Below, one piece after another: positions 1 through 10,947 of a stretch of DNA of 64,000 nucleotides. The position numbers and the translations under genes were made by a program. The first letter of the stretch is position 1. Each line of letters opens with the position of its first letter. The notes beneath the pieces are model-generated. The model saw only the letters and a list, made by a program, of their open reading frames with translations. It had not been told where the DNA came from and did no database searches. Source of the stretch: Nymphaea colorata (Eukaryota; Streptophyta; Magnoliopsida; Nymphaeales; Nymphaeaceae); assembly GCF_008831285.2 (NCBI RefSeq), contig NC_045139.1, positions 19,672,892 to 19,736,891 of the forward strand, in the 5' to 3' direction.

Positions 1-1986
1 TACAAAATTCGAACAAATAACAGAGCTTTGTTCCGATATTTTCCAAGAAGTCTTGAAGGCATTGCCGCACAATGGTATAAAGAAAATATCAATCCAATCG
101 AGCTGAAGGAGTTTGACAAGTTGATTAACATGTTTGTTGAAAGATTTGAACAAAATGCTCCCATGGCTCCAACCCTCAGTACCATTTGCAGTCTTCGTCA
201 GAAACAGGGAGAAAAGACTCGAGAATTCATCCAAAAATGGAGAATGCAATGCAATAAGATGAAGGAGCCCATTTCTGAGACACAAGCCTTGTCACTCATT
301 AGGAAAAATCTTGCCCAACCCTTGAAAAGTCTCATCCGCAATGCCCCGATCAAAACCTTTGCTGAGTTAATTGAACAAGCAAACTCGATAGAAGAAGGGA
401 TTGAGGAAGGAGATTTTGATGGAATTATTGCTCCTAAGTACAAAGAAGATGGAAAGAAAGGAGGAAGGACACAACTGCCTGCACAATTCATAGCCAATGC
501 TGGCATTAGAAAGGACCATGATAATAACTACAAGCATGACAAGGGAGTTAGTTTCAAGAAGAACACACAGTTTCTCAAAGGCGACGATGAAAGGAAGAAC
601 AAACACCCAGGTTGGAGCTACGACCGAAAATTCACTCCTCTGAGCCAGTCTCGGGAGAAGATCCTGGAATACCTTCTCGCCAAAGGAACTATCGTCTTGC
701 CAAAAGTGTCAGAGCCTCCGAAAATGATGGGAGGAAATAAAGAAAAACTGTGCAAGTTTCATCGTACCCCTGGTCATGACACTGAGGATTGTTTTGTTCT
801 CAAAAATATTATTCAAGACTTCATCAACAAAGATCTCAAGATTTGTGATGATAGTACCCCTGAGATACTAAGGAATCCATTCCCTGACCACGGAAAGACG
901 GTAGTAGCCATGATCACTACAGTCACTCCACTTCCGTACCATCCACAAGAGCACATTCGACCTTATATTGGGAGCAGCTCACACAAAATCATGGTGGTAG
1001 ACCAAGGTAAGGAACCTCTAGATTTCATTGCTATGATGAAAGGCAGGATAGAAAGTTTGCCCAAGAAACTTCCTATGATTCCAAAGACTTTTATCTTACA
1101 AGGCGACGAATCATCAAATGACTCCTCAGATGAAGATCCATGCTATTTGGACGTTCTCCCCTTGAAAGAGCGTATGGATGAGGGAGACTCGATTCAAGCT
1201 TCTAAAAATCAGTCAATTACCTTCTCAGAAAAAGACCTCTCAAAATGAGGATATTTCCATGAAGATGCTCTTTACATCGTTGTTCAGGTCAATGGGATGA
1301 CGGTGCCACATGTTTTGATTGATGGAGGAAGTGGTTTGAATATTTGTCCTGATCTCACGGCTAAAACATTGGGGTTTCATGAAAACGAATATCGTTCTGA
1401 TAATACCAAGATCTACGGATACGATGGCCGAGGCATGAACAGCAAAGGTACCCTCGACATGAATGTGATTATTGAAAATACTAGCCATTGCATTGTATTT
1501 CATGTGGTAGACGTACCACCATCATACAACCTGCTTTTGGGACGACCTTGGATCCATCAAGTACGAGCGATCCCATCCACTCTTCATCAATGCCTAAAAT
1601 GGAATTTTGGTCCATCAGTCATCACTGTCCGTGCTGAGGATCCGGTCAAGAGGTTGATGCAACCTATGCTCCCTAGGCCAATGGATCCGGTAGATGTACC
1701 GAGCATAAGAACAACAAAGGACAGACCTTTGGAAGAATGGATGCAGAACATGGAGATAGAGGAACCATCCGGGAATGCTTATGCTATTTCAAGCAATCGT
1801 GCAAGTTACCAAGAACACCTATTGTATGTTCATTTCATGAAAAACCCCAAGGGTTTTCAGTTGTTTCTGAAAGGTGGCTACCGTCCATTCACTGGTCTTG
1901 GAAAAAATGAAGATGACATCTTGCAACCAATTAGCATATCTTTTCAGATGAACATGAGAGGACTGGGATATCATGAAGGAATTTGA
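1..1986 (+). pseudogene. gag-pro: gag-protease of the Tat element, partial, one internal stop
   Basis: The frame is open from the first base of the window, so the start is missing. The first 120 codons match the retrotransposon gag capsid domain (W of AAQWY, then the FVERF and LRQKQGE regions). A zinc-knuckle variant of the form C-x2-H-x4-H-x4-C lies at 751-792. An in-frame TGA at 1246-1248 splits the frame, and the same frame continues into an aspartic protease with the active-site run IDGGSGLN (DGGS at 1321-1332) where most retroviral-type proteases have D-T/S-G. The last 45 codons hold a GYRPFTGLGKN motif that resembles a degenerate G-patch, common in this clade. The frame ends at TGA 1984-1986. 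Gag packages the RNA; the protease cuts the polyprotein. With the stop, only gag could be made by ordinary translation. Confidence 0.92.
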
Positions 1987-2186
1987 AGAAGATCTTGGGG
2001 GCTCATAGTATTCACTTTTGTTTCAAAATCCTCCCATGAATTTTGTAATTTTGAACATCTTTTTGTCTCGTCTCATGAGAGAACCCATTCTATGAACTAA
2101 GAACTTTTTTTTTTATATATATGCAAATGCAAGTAATTTTTTTGTTGTCAATTTCGTCCAACTCTTTCCTTTATCCTCTTTACAGG
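1987..2186 (+). other. Protease-pol spacer, probable retrotransposon intron (3' part)
   Basis: Between the protease stop and the pol frame lies a 200-bp AT-rich stretch with no protease or pol similarity. It ends in a pyrimidine-rich run (2159-2183) and TTTACAG, directly followed by ATG at 2187 in the pol frame. This has the form of a plant 3' splice site. Ogre-type elements are known to remove an intron at this place so that pol is expressed only from spliced RNA. I see the acceptor; I could not choose a donor, because it must lie upstream of the TGA at 1984 for a fusion product. Confidence 0.55.
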
Positions 2187-5100
2187 ATGTCGGAACTCAA
2201 TATGTCTCAGTTTATTCTTTTTCCACGAAAGTCCCCCCATAAAGCATTTATCGAACAAGCAGTCGGTGAAATGGAACCTATGGCAATACCCGAGTCAGAA
2301 TTACCAGAATTCACTCAGATTCAGAAACAAGAACATCCCTCATCTTTGGTGAATGATCCAATTGAAGAAATTAATATTGGAACCAGTGAAGATCCTAAAA
2401 TTCTTCAAATTGGCACCAGTTTGTCAGCGAATGAGAAGAAAAGATTGGTGGACTTTCTTATAAGTAACCAAGAAGCTTTTGCTTGGACTTATGAAGATAT
2501 GCCAGGCTTAGACCCCCAATTGATTGAACATCGTTTGCCCTTAAATCCTAATTGCAAGCCGATTAAGCAAAAATTGCACAAGCTTGACCCTCGACTAGAA
2601 GGCCCTGTAAAAGAAGGACTAGAGGACTTGCTAAAGGCAAAATTCATTCGTGCCATCGATTACCCCGAATGGTTGGCGAACATCGTGGTGGTCCCCAAGA
2701 AAAATGGCAAAGTTAGGTTGTGCATCGACTTTCGAGACTTGAACAAAGCCACACCGAAGGATGATTATCCTCTTCCAAACATTGATCTATTGGTAGACAG
2801 TACTGCAGGCCATGCAATGTTTTCTTTCATGGATGGATATTCAGGATATAATCAAATCAAATTAGCAGTCAAAGATCAACCTAAGTCTGCTTTTACTACA
2901 CCATGGGGTACTTTTTGTTACACGGTAATGCCATTTGGGTTGAAGAATGCTGGAGCAACCTATCAAAGAGTCATGGCCGCCATCTTCCATGACCAGATGC
3001 ATAAAATCATGGATGCATATATCGATGACATATTGATCAAATCCAAGACAAGAGAAGATCACATTGAAACTCTTGCCCAAGTATTCGAGAGGCTTTTACA
3101 GTACAAGCTTCGCCTGAATCCTCAAAAATGTGTGTTTGGGGTTGAGTCAGGCAAACTGTTGGGTTTCATGGTCAGTAAGAAGGGAATTGAAATGGATCTT
3201 ACAAAAGCCAAGGCAATAATCGATATGCCACCACCTACCAATATCAAGGAGTTGCGAAGCTTGCAATGACGAATCCAATCCATCAGACGATTCATTTCCA
3301 ATCTGGCCATGAGATGCGAGCCATTCAACCAGCTACTGAGGAAAGGTGTCAAGTTTGAATGGGGTTTTGAATGCCAACAGTCATTCGAAAGGATCAAGAA
3401 ATACCTTCTAAATCCACCAATTCTAAAACCACCAACGTTGGGAAGACCACTGCTTTACATCACAGTAAATGAGTCAGCATGTGGCGGCTTTTTGGCACAA
3501 TATGAGGAAGGAAGTCGCATCGAATATGCAATCTATTACATTAGCAAGACTTTTGTTCAGTACGAAAAGAAGTACTCTCCAATAGAGAAAACTTGTCTGG
3601 CATTGGTTTGGATGTGTCAGAAGTTGAGACATTACTTATTAGCTTGTGAGGTCAAGATACTCTCCAAACTAAATCCTCTCAAGTACATCTTGGAACAGCC
3701 ATTCCTTAATGGGCGTATCGCAAAATGGCAAGTTCTGTTGATGCAATATGATCTTGAATATGTGTCTCAAAAGTCAATCAAAGGACAAACAATTGCGGAT
3801 CAGTTAGCAGACTTCCCTCAGTACGAAGAAATCAGAACAAATGATGAGTTTCCAGATGAACATGTACTAAGATTGGAAATGGTTTCGACATGGAAGATGT
3901 ACTTTGACGGGTCCAGAAATGTGATGGGAGCAAGCATAGGCATCTTACTCATCACTCCAGAAAGCGAAATGATCACGTACTCTTTGAAACTTGATTTTCC
4001 ATGTACCCATAACATGGCTGAATATGAATCCCTCATACAAGGACTTCGTTCTTTATTGAGTTTTCAAGTGAAAAGAGTGCATGCCTTCGGCGACTCTCAG
4101 CTTATTATAAACCAAGTGAATGGAGAATGACAAGTCAAAGATGAAAAGTTGGTGCCATATCAAGAAATTGCTACCTCCTTAATCTGTCAATTCGAAGAAG
4201 TACAATTGGCTCACGTAAAGAGAGAAGGTAACCCTATTGCGGATGGCCTCGCGAGCTTAGGATCAACCATCACTTTTCGAACCAATGAAGCAATCCGTTC
4301 TTTTGAGATTGGAAGATTAGAACACCCTGCTTTTGAAACGATGGCGCATGTTCATCATATCCAAGGGGGGGATACGCCTTAGTACCATGACATCAAAAGG
4401 TACATTGAAAGCGGAGAATTCCCGACTGAAATGTCTAAAAATGAACAAAAAGCAATACAACGTATGTCAGCAAGGTACTTTATCCAAGCAGGGGTATTAT
4501 ACAGACGTGGATTTAGCACTGAATACTCTCGGTGCCTTGATGAAGATGAGGCAAAGAAAGTAATCGAAGAATCACATCGAAGAGATTGTGGAGGCCATGT
4601 TGGTTACCAAACCCTCACCAAACAAATAATTCGAGCAGGGTATTATTGGCCAACCATGCAAAAAGATTGTCACCAATTTGTCAAAAGATGCAAAGAATGT
4701 CAACTGCATGCTCCAGTAATTCATGCCCCAGCCTCTCACTTGCATTCTGTGACATCTCCTTGGCCGTTTTCAATGTGGGCCTTTGACGTAGTCGGACCGA
4801 TATCCCCTGCAGCTTCTAACGGCCATAAGTATTTTCTTGTTGCAACAAATTATTTTACCAAGTGGGTAGAAGTCGTCACACTTAGAACAGTGGAAGGACG
4901 TCATGTAGTGTCCTTCATTCACAAAAATCTTCTTTGCAAATTTGGAGTCCCTCATGATATAGTATCAGACAATGGAACACATTTCAAGAATGAAAAGATG
5001 AGGCAGTTGTGCAGCAAATACCACATCACGCACCATTTTTCAGCTCCTTATTACCCCCAAGGCAATGGACAAGCAGAGGCTACCAACAAGATCCTGATCC

Positions 5101-5627
5101 GCATCTTGGAACGGACAGTAGAAACTGGAAGAGATTGGCATGAAAAGATGCACAACGCTCTATGGGCATATCGCACCACTATGAGAACTCCAACAAATGC
5201 CACTCCAGCAGAGCTAGTTTATGGAACAGAAGTGGTTCTACCATTACATGTGTTGAAACCTGCTTTGAAGTTCGCTTCTATCATAGAGCTCCCTCTTACT
5301 CAATATCAACAAAAAAGGCTAATGCAACTCGATTTGCTAGATGAAAAAAGGCTAAAAGCGGCTGAACATGCTGAAGCTTATCGCCAAAGGGTAGCCAGAC
5401 AATTTGCCAAGTCAGTTATCGAGAGACAGTTCAAAGTGAATGATTCGGTCCTACGATCTGCAGTGTACCTGAGAGGACGACCACGAGGCAAGTGGGCACC
5501 AAATTGGGAAGGTCCATATGTCATTAAGGAAGTTTTGCCCCACAATTCATACCGACTAATTGATGCTGATGGGGTGGAATTTGTCGATCCTGTTAATGCC
5601 CTTCACCTCAAGAAATTTTATGCCTAG
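2187..5627 (+). pseudogene. pol: pol of the Tat element: reverse transcriptase, RNase H, second RNase H, integrase; three internal stops
   Basis: One frame runs from about 2121/2187 to the TAG at 5625-5627, broken by TGA 3267-3269, TGA 4128-4130 and TAG 4380-4382. Reverse transcriptase covers about 2560-3260 with the catalytic YIDD at 3018-3029. The first RNase H follows at about 3330-3830 and a second, plant-type RNase H at about 3890-4260 (FDGS, AEYES and DSQL acidic positions). Integrase has an H-H-C-C zinc finger at about 4575-4705, then the D-D-E core (FDVVG, SDNG, GQAEA), and a C-terminal domain ending near LHLKKFYA. No chromodomain is visible. The enzyme set copies element RNA to DNA and inserts it. 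The second RNase H is typical of the Tat clade. Each stop removes everything downstream of it, so this copy cannot supply integrase. Confidence 0.94.
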
Positions 5628-6130
5628 TTCTCTTGTATTCATCTTCCAATCAATGTCAAACATTTGTGTTTCCACATCGACTATTCAATCTAGATTCTTC
5701 CCAGTTGTAAAACATGACAATTACACTGGGGCATTTTTATTTTTATCGCTCAGGGCTTGAGAGCAACCTGTGCAGGTAAAGGGTTAAACCCGCAATATGA
5801 GGGCAACCCATGCAGGCAAGGGGTTAAACCTGCAATGCTAGCCAAAGCAACCCATGCAGGCAAAGGGGTTAAACCTGTGCTACAAGCCAAAGCAACCCAC
5901 ACAGTTAAAGGGTTCAACTTGTGATGCAAGTCAAGGCAACCCATTCAGGGGGGTTAATCCTGAATTTGAAATCGGCAAACCCATGCAGGTAAGGGGTTAA
6001 ACCTGCAATTTAAGCTCAAACAACTCATTCAAGTAAGGGGTAAAGCCTGAAACATCTCTATGAAAATATCTTGCTTGAAAATTTTGTGGCGTTTATCTTT
6101 GTCACTAAGCACGGCTAACACCGGCTTATT
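5628..6130 (+). other. 3'UTR of the Tat element
   Basis: This noncoding stretch lies between integrase and the polypurine tract. Its first 130 bp show nothing I recognise; the middle holds a seven-unit hairpin repeat array (5760-6055); the last 75 bp are unique. Tat elements are known for hypervariable, repeat-bearing 3'UTRs at this place. Confidence 0.8.
5760..6055 (+). repeat. Tandem array, about seven units of about 42 bp, each able to fold into a short hairpin
   Basis: Each unit has the form GCAACCCATGCAGG, then AAGGGGTTAAACCTGCAA, then a variable tail. Inside a unit, TGCAGGT (5984-5990) and ACCTGCA (6001-6007) are perfect inverted arms around a 10-base loop. In the fifth unit the arms have changed together to ATTCAGG (5943-5949) and CCTGAAT (5959-5965). 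Other units keep partial pairing. The units are too diverged to be recent duplications. Confidence 0.9.
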
Positions 6131-6146
6131 AACAAAGAAGGGCATC
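6131..6146 (+). other. Polypurine tract next to the 3' LTR
   Basis: AACAAAGAAGGGCATC directly precedes the LTR start. The same AAGARGGGCATC ending stands before the LTR of the minus-strand Tat element at 61482-61493. In LTR retroelements this site primes plus-strand DNA synthesis. Confidence 0.75.
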
Positions 6147-6340
6147 TGTAATCACCCCAAATTTTTTTAAAGGACTATGATGTTTTATCCAAATGCGAAA
6201 TTCAAATTTAGGCACAAGATTTCCAAAATACTACTCTCAGATCCAAATTAAATCCAAAATAGAACTCTCAGATCCAAATTAAATCCAAAATACTACTTTT
6301 AGATCCAAAACCCAAGTTCAGATCCAAATCAATCATTTAA

Positions 6341-6823
6341 GACCGATTTGCCCCTCCTTTTGACCAAAAAACCTTCTTTTAGAGGGTGATTTTAGTCTTT
6401 TAAACAAGACCGATTTATCCCTCCTTTTGACCAAAAAACATCCTTTTAGAGGGTGACTTTAGTCTTTTTTTAAACAAGACCGATTTGCCCCTCCTTTTGA
6501 CCAAAAAACCTCTTTTAGAGGGTGATTTTAGTCTTTTTTTAAACAAGACCGATTTGCCCCTCCTTTTGACCAAAAAACCTCCTTTAGAGGGTGATTTTAG
6601 TCTTTTTCAAACAAGACCGATTTGCCCCTCCTTTTGACCAAAAAACCTTCTTTTAGAGGGTGATTTTAGTCTTTTTCAAACAAGACCGATTTACCCCTCC
6701 TTTTGACCAAAAAACCTTCTTTTAAAGGGTGATTTTAGTCTTTTTTAAACAAGACCGATTTGCCCTTCCTTTTGGCCAAAAAATCTCTTTTTGGAGGGTG
6801 ATTTTAGTCTTTTTAGGTCAAAA
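6341..6823 (+). repeat. Seven tandem 67-70-bp repeats in U3
   Basis: Units begin with GACCGATTTGCCCCTCC at 6341, 6408, 6478, 6547, 6615, 6684 and 6753, and continue with a TTTTGACCAAAAAACC part and a GAGGGTGATTTTAGTC part. They end about 35 bp before the TATA box. The units are 85-95% alike by eye, so the array is younger than the one in the 3'UTR. Position suggests a role like upstream promoter elements; this is inference. Confidence 0.93.
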
Positions 6824-6857
6824 AATTCAAATTTTGGGTTTTGGCTCCAAAATCCTC

Positions 6858-6865
6858 TATAAATA
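6858..6865 (+). promoter_or_regulatory. TATA box of the LTR promoter
   Basis: CTCTATAAATACC is a consensus plant TATA box followed by a C-rich stretch, placed at the U3/R side of the LTR and after the U3 repeat array. Transcription would start about 30 bp downstream, near 6890-6900. Confidence 0.75.
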
Positions 6866-7210
6866 CCCCCCCATATCCCCCCTCTTGGGCAAGATTGGTC
6901 CTTGGGAGAAACTCTAGTGTATTCTCATTTGAAGACTTAGAGTTTCTCTTGAGCTCTCTCTCTCTCTCCCTCTTCCTCTTTTCATTTCCTTCTCCAACTT
7001 AGAGCAAGCACTTTTGGAGCTTCATTCAAAAGGGGATCTTCAAGTGAAGGTGTTCATCTTCCTTATTATTTCCCATTAGAGGTATGTAATCTTCATCTCT
7101 CTCATTTCTCTCTTCTTTCTTTTCATTAATGTTCTTATTATTATGTTATTTCTTTCTCTTAAACATAGTGTTGTTGTTGTTTTCATTTTCTCTTCTCATC
7201 TTCATCTCCC

Positions 7211-7970
7211 CATGGCCAAAGGAGATAGCACTCAACCTCTTTTTAGAGACAAGAGGCTATGCTCAAATGCACCGGGAGAATGAAAAGATGAGATGATATC
7301 TTATTTTATGATTAAATCATGTTCTTTCAAGTATTCTTGTTGTTCTTGTTCTTTCTCTATATTAATATCTTATTGCTCTTTCTTCTCTTCAATAATATAT
7401 TCTTGTTGTTGTTATTCTTTTCCTTAATGAATATATTTTTGTTGTTATTGTTATTTCATTTCTTCAATAGTCTTGTCCTTGTTATTTTCTTTTTTTTTTT
7501 TTTCTTTCTTCTTCCTCTTCCCATGACCAAAGGAGATAGCCCTCAATCTCTTTTTAGAGACAAGAGGCTATGCTCAAGTGCATTGGGAGTGTGAAAAGAT
7601 GAGAAGATCTTTCGTTTCATGATTGAATCATGTTTTTTCTTTTATTAAATATAACATTGTATCTCTTTCTATATTTTCTTCTCATCTTCATCTCCCCACG
7701 GCTAAAAAAGGTAGCTCTCAATCTCTTTTTAGAGACAAGAGGCTATACTCAAAGTGCACCGGGAGCATGGAAAGATGAGATGATCTTTCATTTTAATCAT
7801 GTTCTTTCTTTTCATGAATACATTCTTATTGTTTTTTTTTTTTTGTTTCCTCTTATTTTCCTCTCTTCCTCATTTCTCCATGACCAAAAGAGATAGCTCT
7901 CAATCTCTATTTTAGAGTCAAGAGGCTATACTCAAGTGCACCGGGAACATGAGAAGATGAAGTGGTATAT
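7211..7970 (+). repeat. Four diverged copies of an 85-bp block in U5, spaced 175-310 bp
   Basis: The block CCATGGCCAAAGGAGATAGC, then CTCTTTTTAGAGACAAGAGG, then a CACCGGGAG part and AAGATGAGATGAT recurs near 7211, 7521, 7695 and 7878, separated by T-rich filler. AGAGGTATGTAAT at 7078-7090, just before the array, looks like a 5' splice site; the complete block array might therefore lie in a leader intron. That is inference only. Confidence 0.85.
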
Positions 7971-10762
7971 CAATTCATAGTTACATCATGTCTTCCCTCC
8001 TAATTGAACTTTGTTTTTTCCATCATTCTCTTTCTTTCTTTCATTCCTTGAATGTTATCTATAAATTATGCACGCATGATTGCTTGGTTCTTTACTTACA
8101 TGTGAATGTATGGCGGGAATGAGAGTGTGGTTTGGGGACTCTTTATTTTCATATTAATTTTTGAGGTTGGGACTTGTCCAACCCGGGATAAACCCTCACG
8201 AAAATGTACATGTTAATATGCATTTTCATGGCATTTTGCGCTAGATTCTTTCTTAATCATCACATTAGGAACCCTAACGAGTGCTTCGTTATGTTGCTTG
8301 TTTTCTTTCATACCCAACGGTGGAAGAAATATATCCCTTACAACAAACTAAATAATAACATTCTATACTTATATAAATCATATTTTCCAAAACATTTTCA
8401 AAAAGAACCTTCTAATATGGCCTTAGGGACTTAGCTTAGACTCTTGCATGAGTCCAAGCTCCCCTCCGGCCCACATTAAATTTGAAGTTGGTAATTTTAA
8501 GTTGTTCCTTGATTTTTTTTAATCTTGTGAAGGTATGGATGTATACACATGTTATATACATTTATGCCAACATGATGACCCCCATCTTTCTCTCTCTATG
8601 CTTTCACTTTCTATTTTATAAATTTTCATATGTGCATGAATACGTATGTACATGTGTTCCATCTCCTCTCTTTCAAATATTTATTCCTCTTTTCAAGACA
8701 AATATCTTCTCTTATAACATTTCTCATACCCATATATGCGTATGATATTTTTCTTTTCCTCTAAAATCTCTCTTTCTCTTCGAATCAATACATCTTTTTC
8801 TCTTTATATGTGATGATATGTACACAAGTATGCATGTCTTTCTCTATATCTCTCTCTTTCCTTTCATAAGAGTGTTTTATCTCTTGTATTCTTCTTAACA
8901 TTCTCATCTCATGAACTTTCTATTTACCAACTTCAATAAGACCACAAATCAAGTAATGACCCAATATTGGAATCATGCTTGATGGTCTACAATCTCTATC
9001 CATTTTCAAAAACTTTTCCTTCTTATATATAATAATTATAACAACGAAATCTTAGATGTATGTTGTGGTAGGAATGATATTAGATGAATGTTGTGGTAGG
9101 AATGTTTTACTTTTTTTCAATCATATAGGGTAAATGCATTCATGCATTCTCACCCACTTTATTTCACTTATGATCACAAGCACCTCTCTAAAAGAACTTA
9201 AGCAAGAAGGGATGGAGCTCTAGCTAGGTGGTAACCGAATTAGAGCAAAATCTCAAACCTACTTAAAGTCTTAAGAGAACACTAAAGTGATTTCAAAATG
9301 TTTTCAAAAGTTTTTCAAATGATATTTACTAGTTTCACTTTTTCCTCAAAACATTTCACTTTTTCAAGCAATTCTTCAAGAACCTTTTCAAAAGTTTGAA
9401 ACTCCAAACTTTCAATATTTTCTACACCGCATATAAAATCAAAAAGATGTTTAAGTTAAAACGAAATGCATCAATGATAAACATAGTCCTTGGGTTGATT
9501 ACCCCCAGTAAAGGCGCTGGGAATGGTCGATCCTCGTACCGACGGGCGAGTCCCTTTCTTTCCTCTTTCAAAACAAAAACCTTATTTTTCTGGAGCACTC
9601 CAAAACCAATGAAAATTTTGGGATGCAAACAGTAATCTAAGCATGAAAGCAATGTAGAGTTTTGTACCTTATAAATTAAATAGAAGATGTGCCGCATGTG
9701 ATAACTATGCATGAATATTTCAATTTATACTATGCAAAACCAAAGAGTTGTCATTCATGTAAAGGAACAAGCTGGATGAGAGAAATTGCCCAAAATTGAG
9801 GCATGCAGATAAGGCTGCCAACTAAGCATATTGATATATTTTTTTGGTCTTAACATTTTTGTTTACATGATTTTATAAGATGCACATCAATAGGGAATAA
9901 ATAGTATGAATAGTATCATGGACTTCCAATTCATCGTAGTGTAAACATTTTTTTTGTACTTTCTATATATGCATTAATATCATTAGTATAAAGATTTTCT
10001 TATTTCCTATAGTTTAGGTCCACTTGCTATTGGGAAAGCTATGTTGGAGTTGATGTTGAACACCATCATAATGTAGAAGTTTCCTGTTATTTGTTATCAA
10101 TTAATGTTTTAGAACTATAGTTGACTTTTCTTGATGTGCTTATAAATCAGTAGCTAGACAACATTGTATCGTTTAAGCTAAACACCTCAAAACGTAGAGG
10201 ATGTTGTGTGTTGTAACCATTAATTTCAAAACTTTAAGGGTGTTCCTTGCGACATTGCAAATCATGTCATTTGGTGTTATTAGGCACCATAGAATTGTAG
10301 GGTTCTTGCTACTTGCATTTTTACTTTCTTTGCATTGTTGTTGAATTGGATTACATTGTATAGGAAAATAATTATTATGCAGTGGCATGCGTATTCTTGC
10401 ATGATACATTTTTGAAATTCACTTTTCAATGAATGTATATTTTCATAAGAATGTAAGTTTTTCTTGTTCTATCATTCAACCGTACACATATATATCATTG
10501 CTGACACTATTGGAGGTCAATCAATGAAGAATCTTGTTTCTTCAAAATTACATTAGAAAAAATAAGTAGATATCATTACAAACCACAATTTTTCTTAATG
10601 TGCATATAACTATTACAACATTGTAGTATATAATTTTACAGGATTAGGTAGCAACAAGTTTTCATCCATCACAATCTGAAATACCAATATTATATACATT
10701 CACGTTGGTGATGTTGTTGATATTAGACACTTTATGCCTTCTATTATTTCTTCCTGGATTAT

Positions 10763-10947
10763 TCATGCATATTTAACTTCATTGTCATATAAACAAACAA
10801 GTACTTCTTGAACTTTTTCATGCAAATGCAGTATCTCCTTTTTTGCGTTATCCAATTTATCGAGCAAGAACTGAATGTTATATTCTTTCAACAAATGGAA
10901 AACTTCTTTGTCGTAACACCATTTATAAAACTTGCAAATTTTCTTTG
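10763..10947 (-). pseudogene. Unrecognised open stretch of about 60 codons, lysine/glutamate-rich, no start codon
   Basis: On the - strand the frame is open for about 60 codons and reads like protein: an aromatic part (FYKWCYDKEVF), then a helix-like part rich in L, K and E (LLDKLDNAKKEILHLHEKV). No Met start is available and both sides are AT-rich noncoding DNA. It may be one exon or a fragment of a lost transposon gene. I do not recognise a family. Confidence 0.3.

Larger units (their letters stand above)
1..9631 (+). mobile_element. Ty3/gypsy LTR retrotransposon, Tat/Ogre clade, 5'-truncated by the window edge
   Basis: The order gag, protease, reverse transcriptase, RNase H, second RNase H, integrase, 3'UTR with tandem repeats, polypurine tract, long LTR is seen directly. 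Two RNase H domains in tandem, a spacer between protease and reverse transcriptase, and repeat arrays in the 3'UTR are known marks of the Tat/Ogre clade. The 5' LTR, primer binding site and gag start lie left of the window, so neither LTR divergence nor the target duplication can be read. Coding frames are kept throughout with four in-frame stops and no frameshift, so this copy is inactive but not old in structure. The right end is set at the CA of 9630-9631, supported by similar ends in the two other LTRs of the window. Confidence 0.93.
6147..9631 (+). repeat. 3' LTR of the Tat element (about 3.5 kb)
   Basis: It starts TGTAATCACCCCAAA and ends GGATGCAAACA. U3 runs to the TATA box at 6858 and contains seven 69-bp repeats. 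The region after it, R and U5, is unusually long (about 2.7 kb), rich in T and CT, with a four-copy repeat at 7211-7970. A conserved box at 9485-9551 (on the complement GTACGAGGATCGACCATTCC and following) recurs in both other Tat LTRs of the window. Long LTRs are usual in Ogre-like elements. The exact right end is inferred from these relatives, since no 5' LTR is available. Confidence 0.82.

Noticed and set aside
5628-6130. CRISPR-like reading of the regular 42-bp repeat array
   Set aside because: Units are contiguous and diverged with no unique spacers, in a plant retrotransposon 3'UTR.
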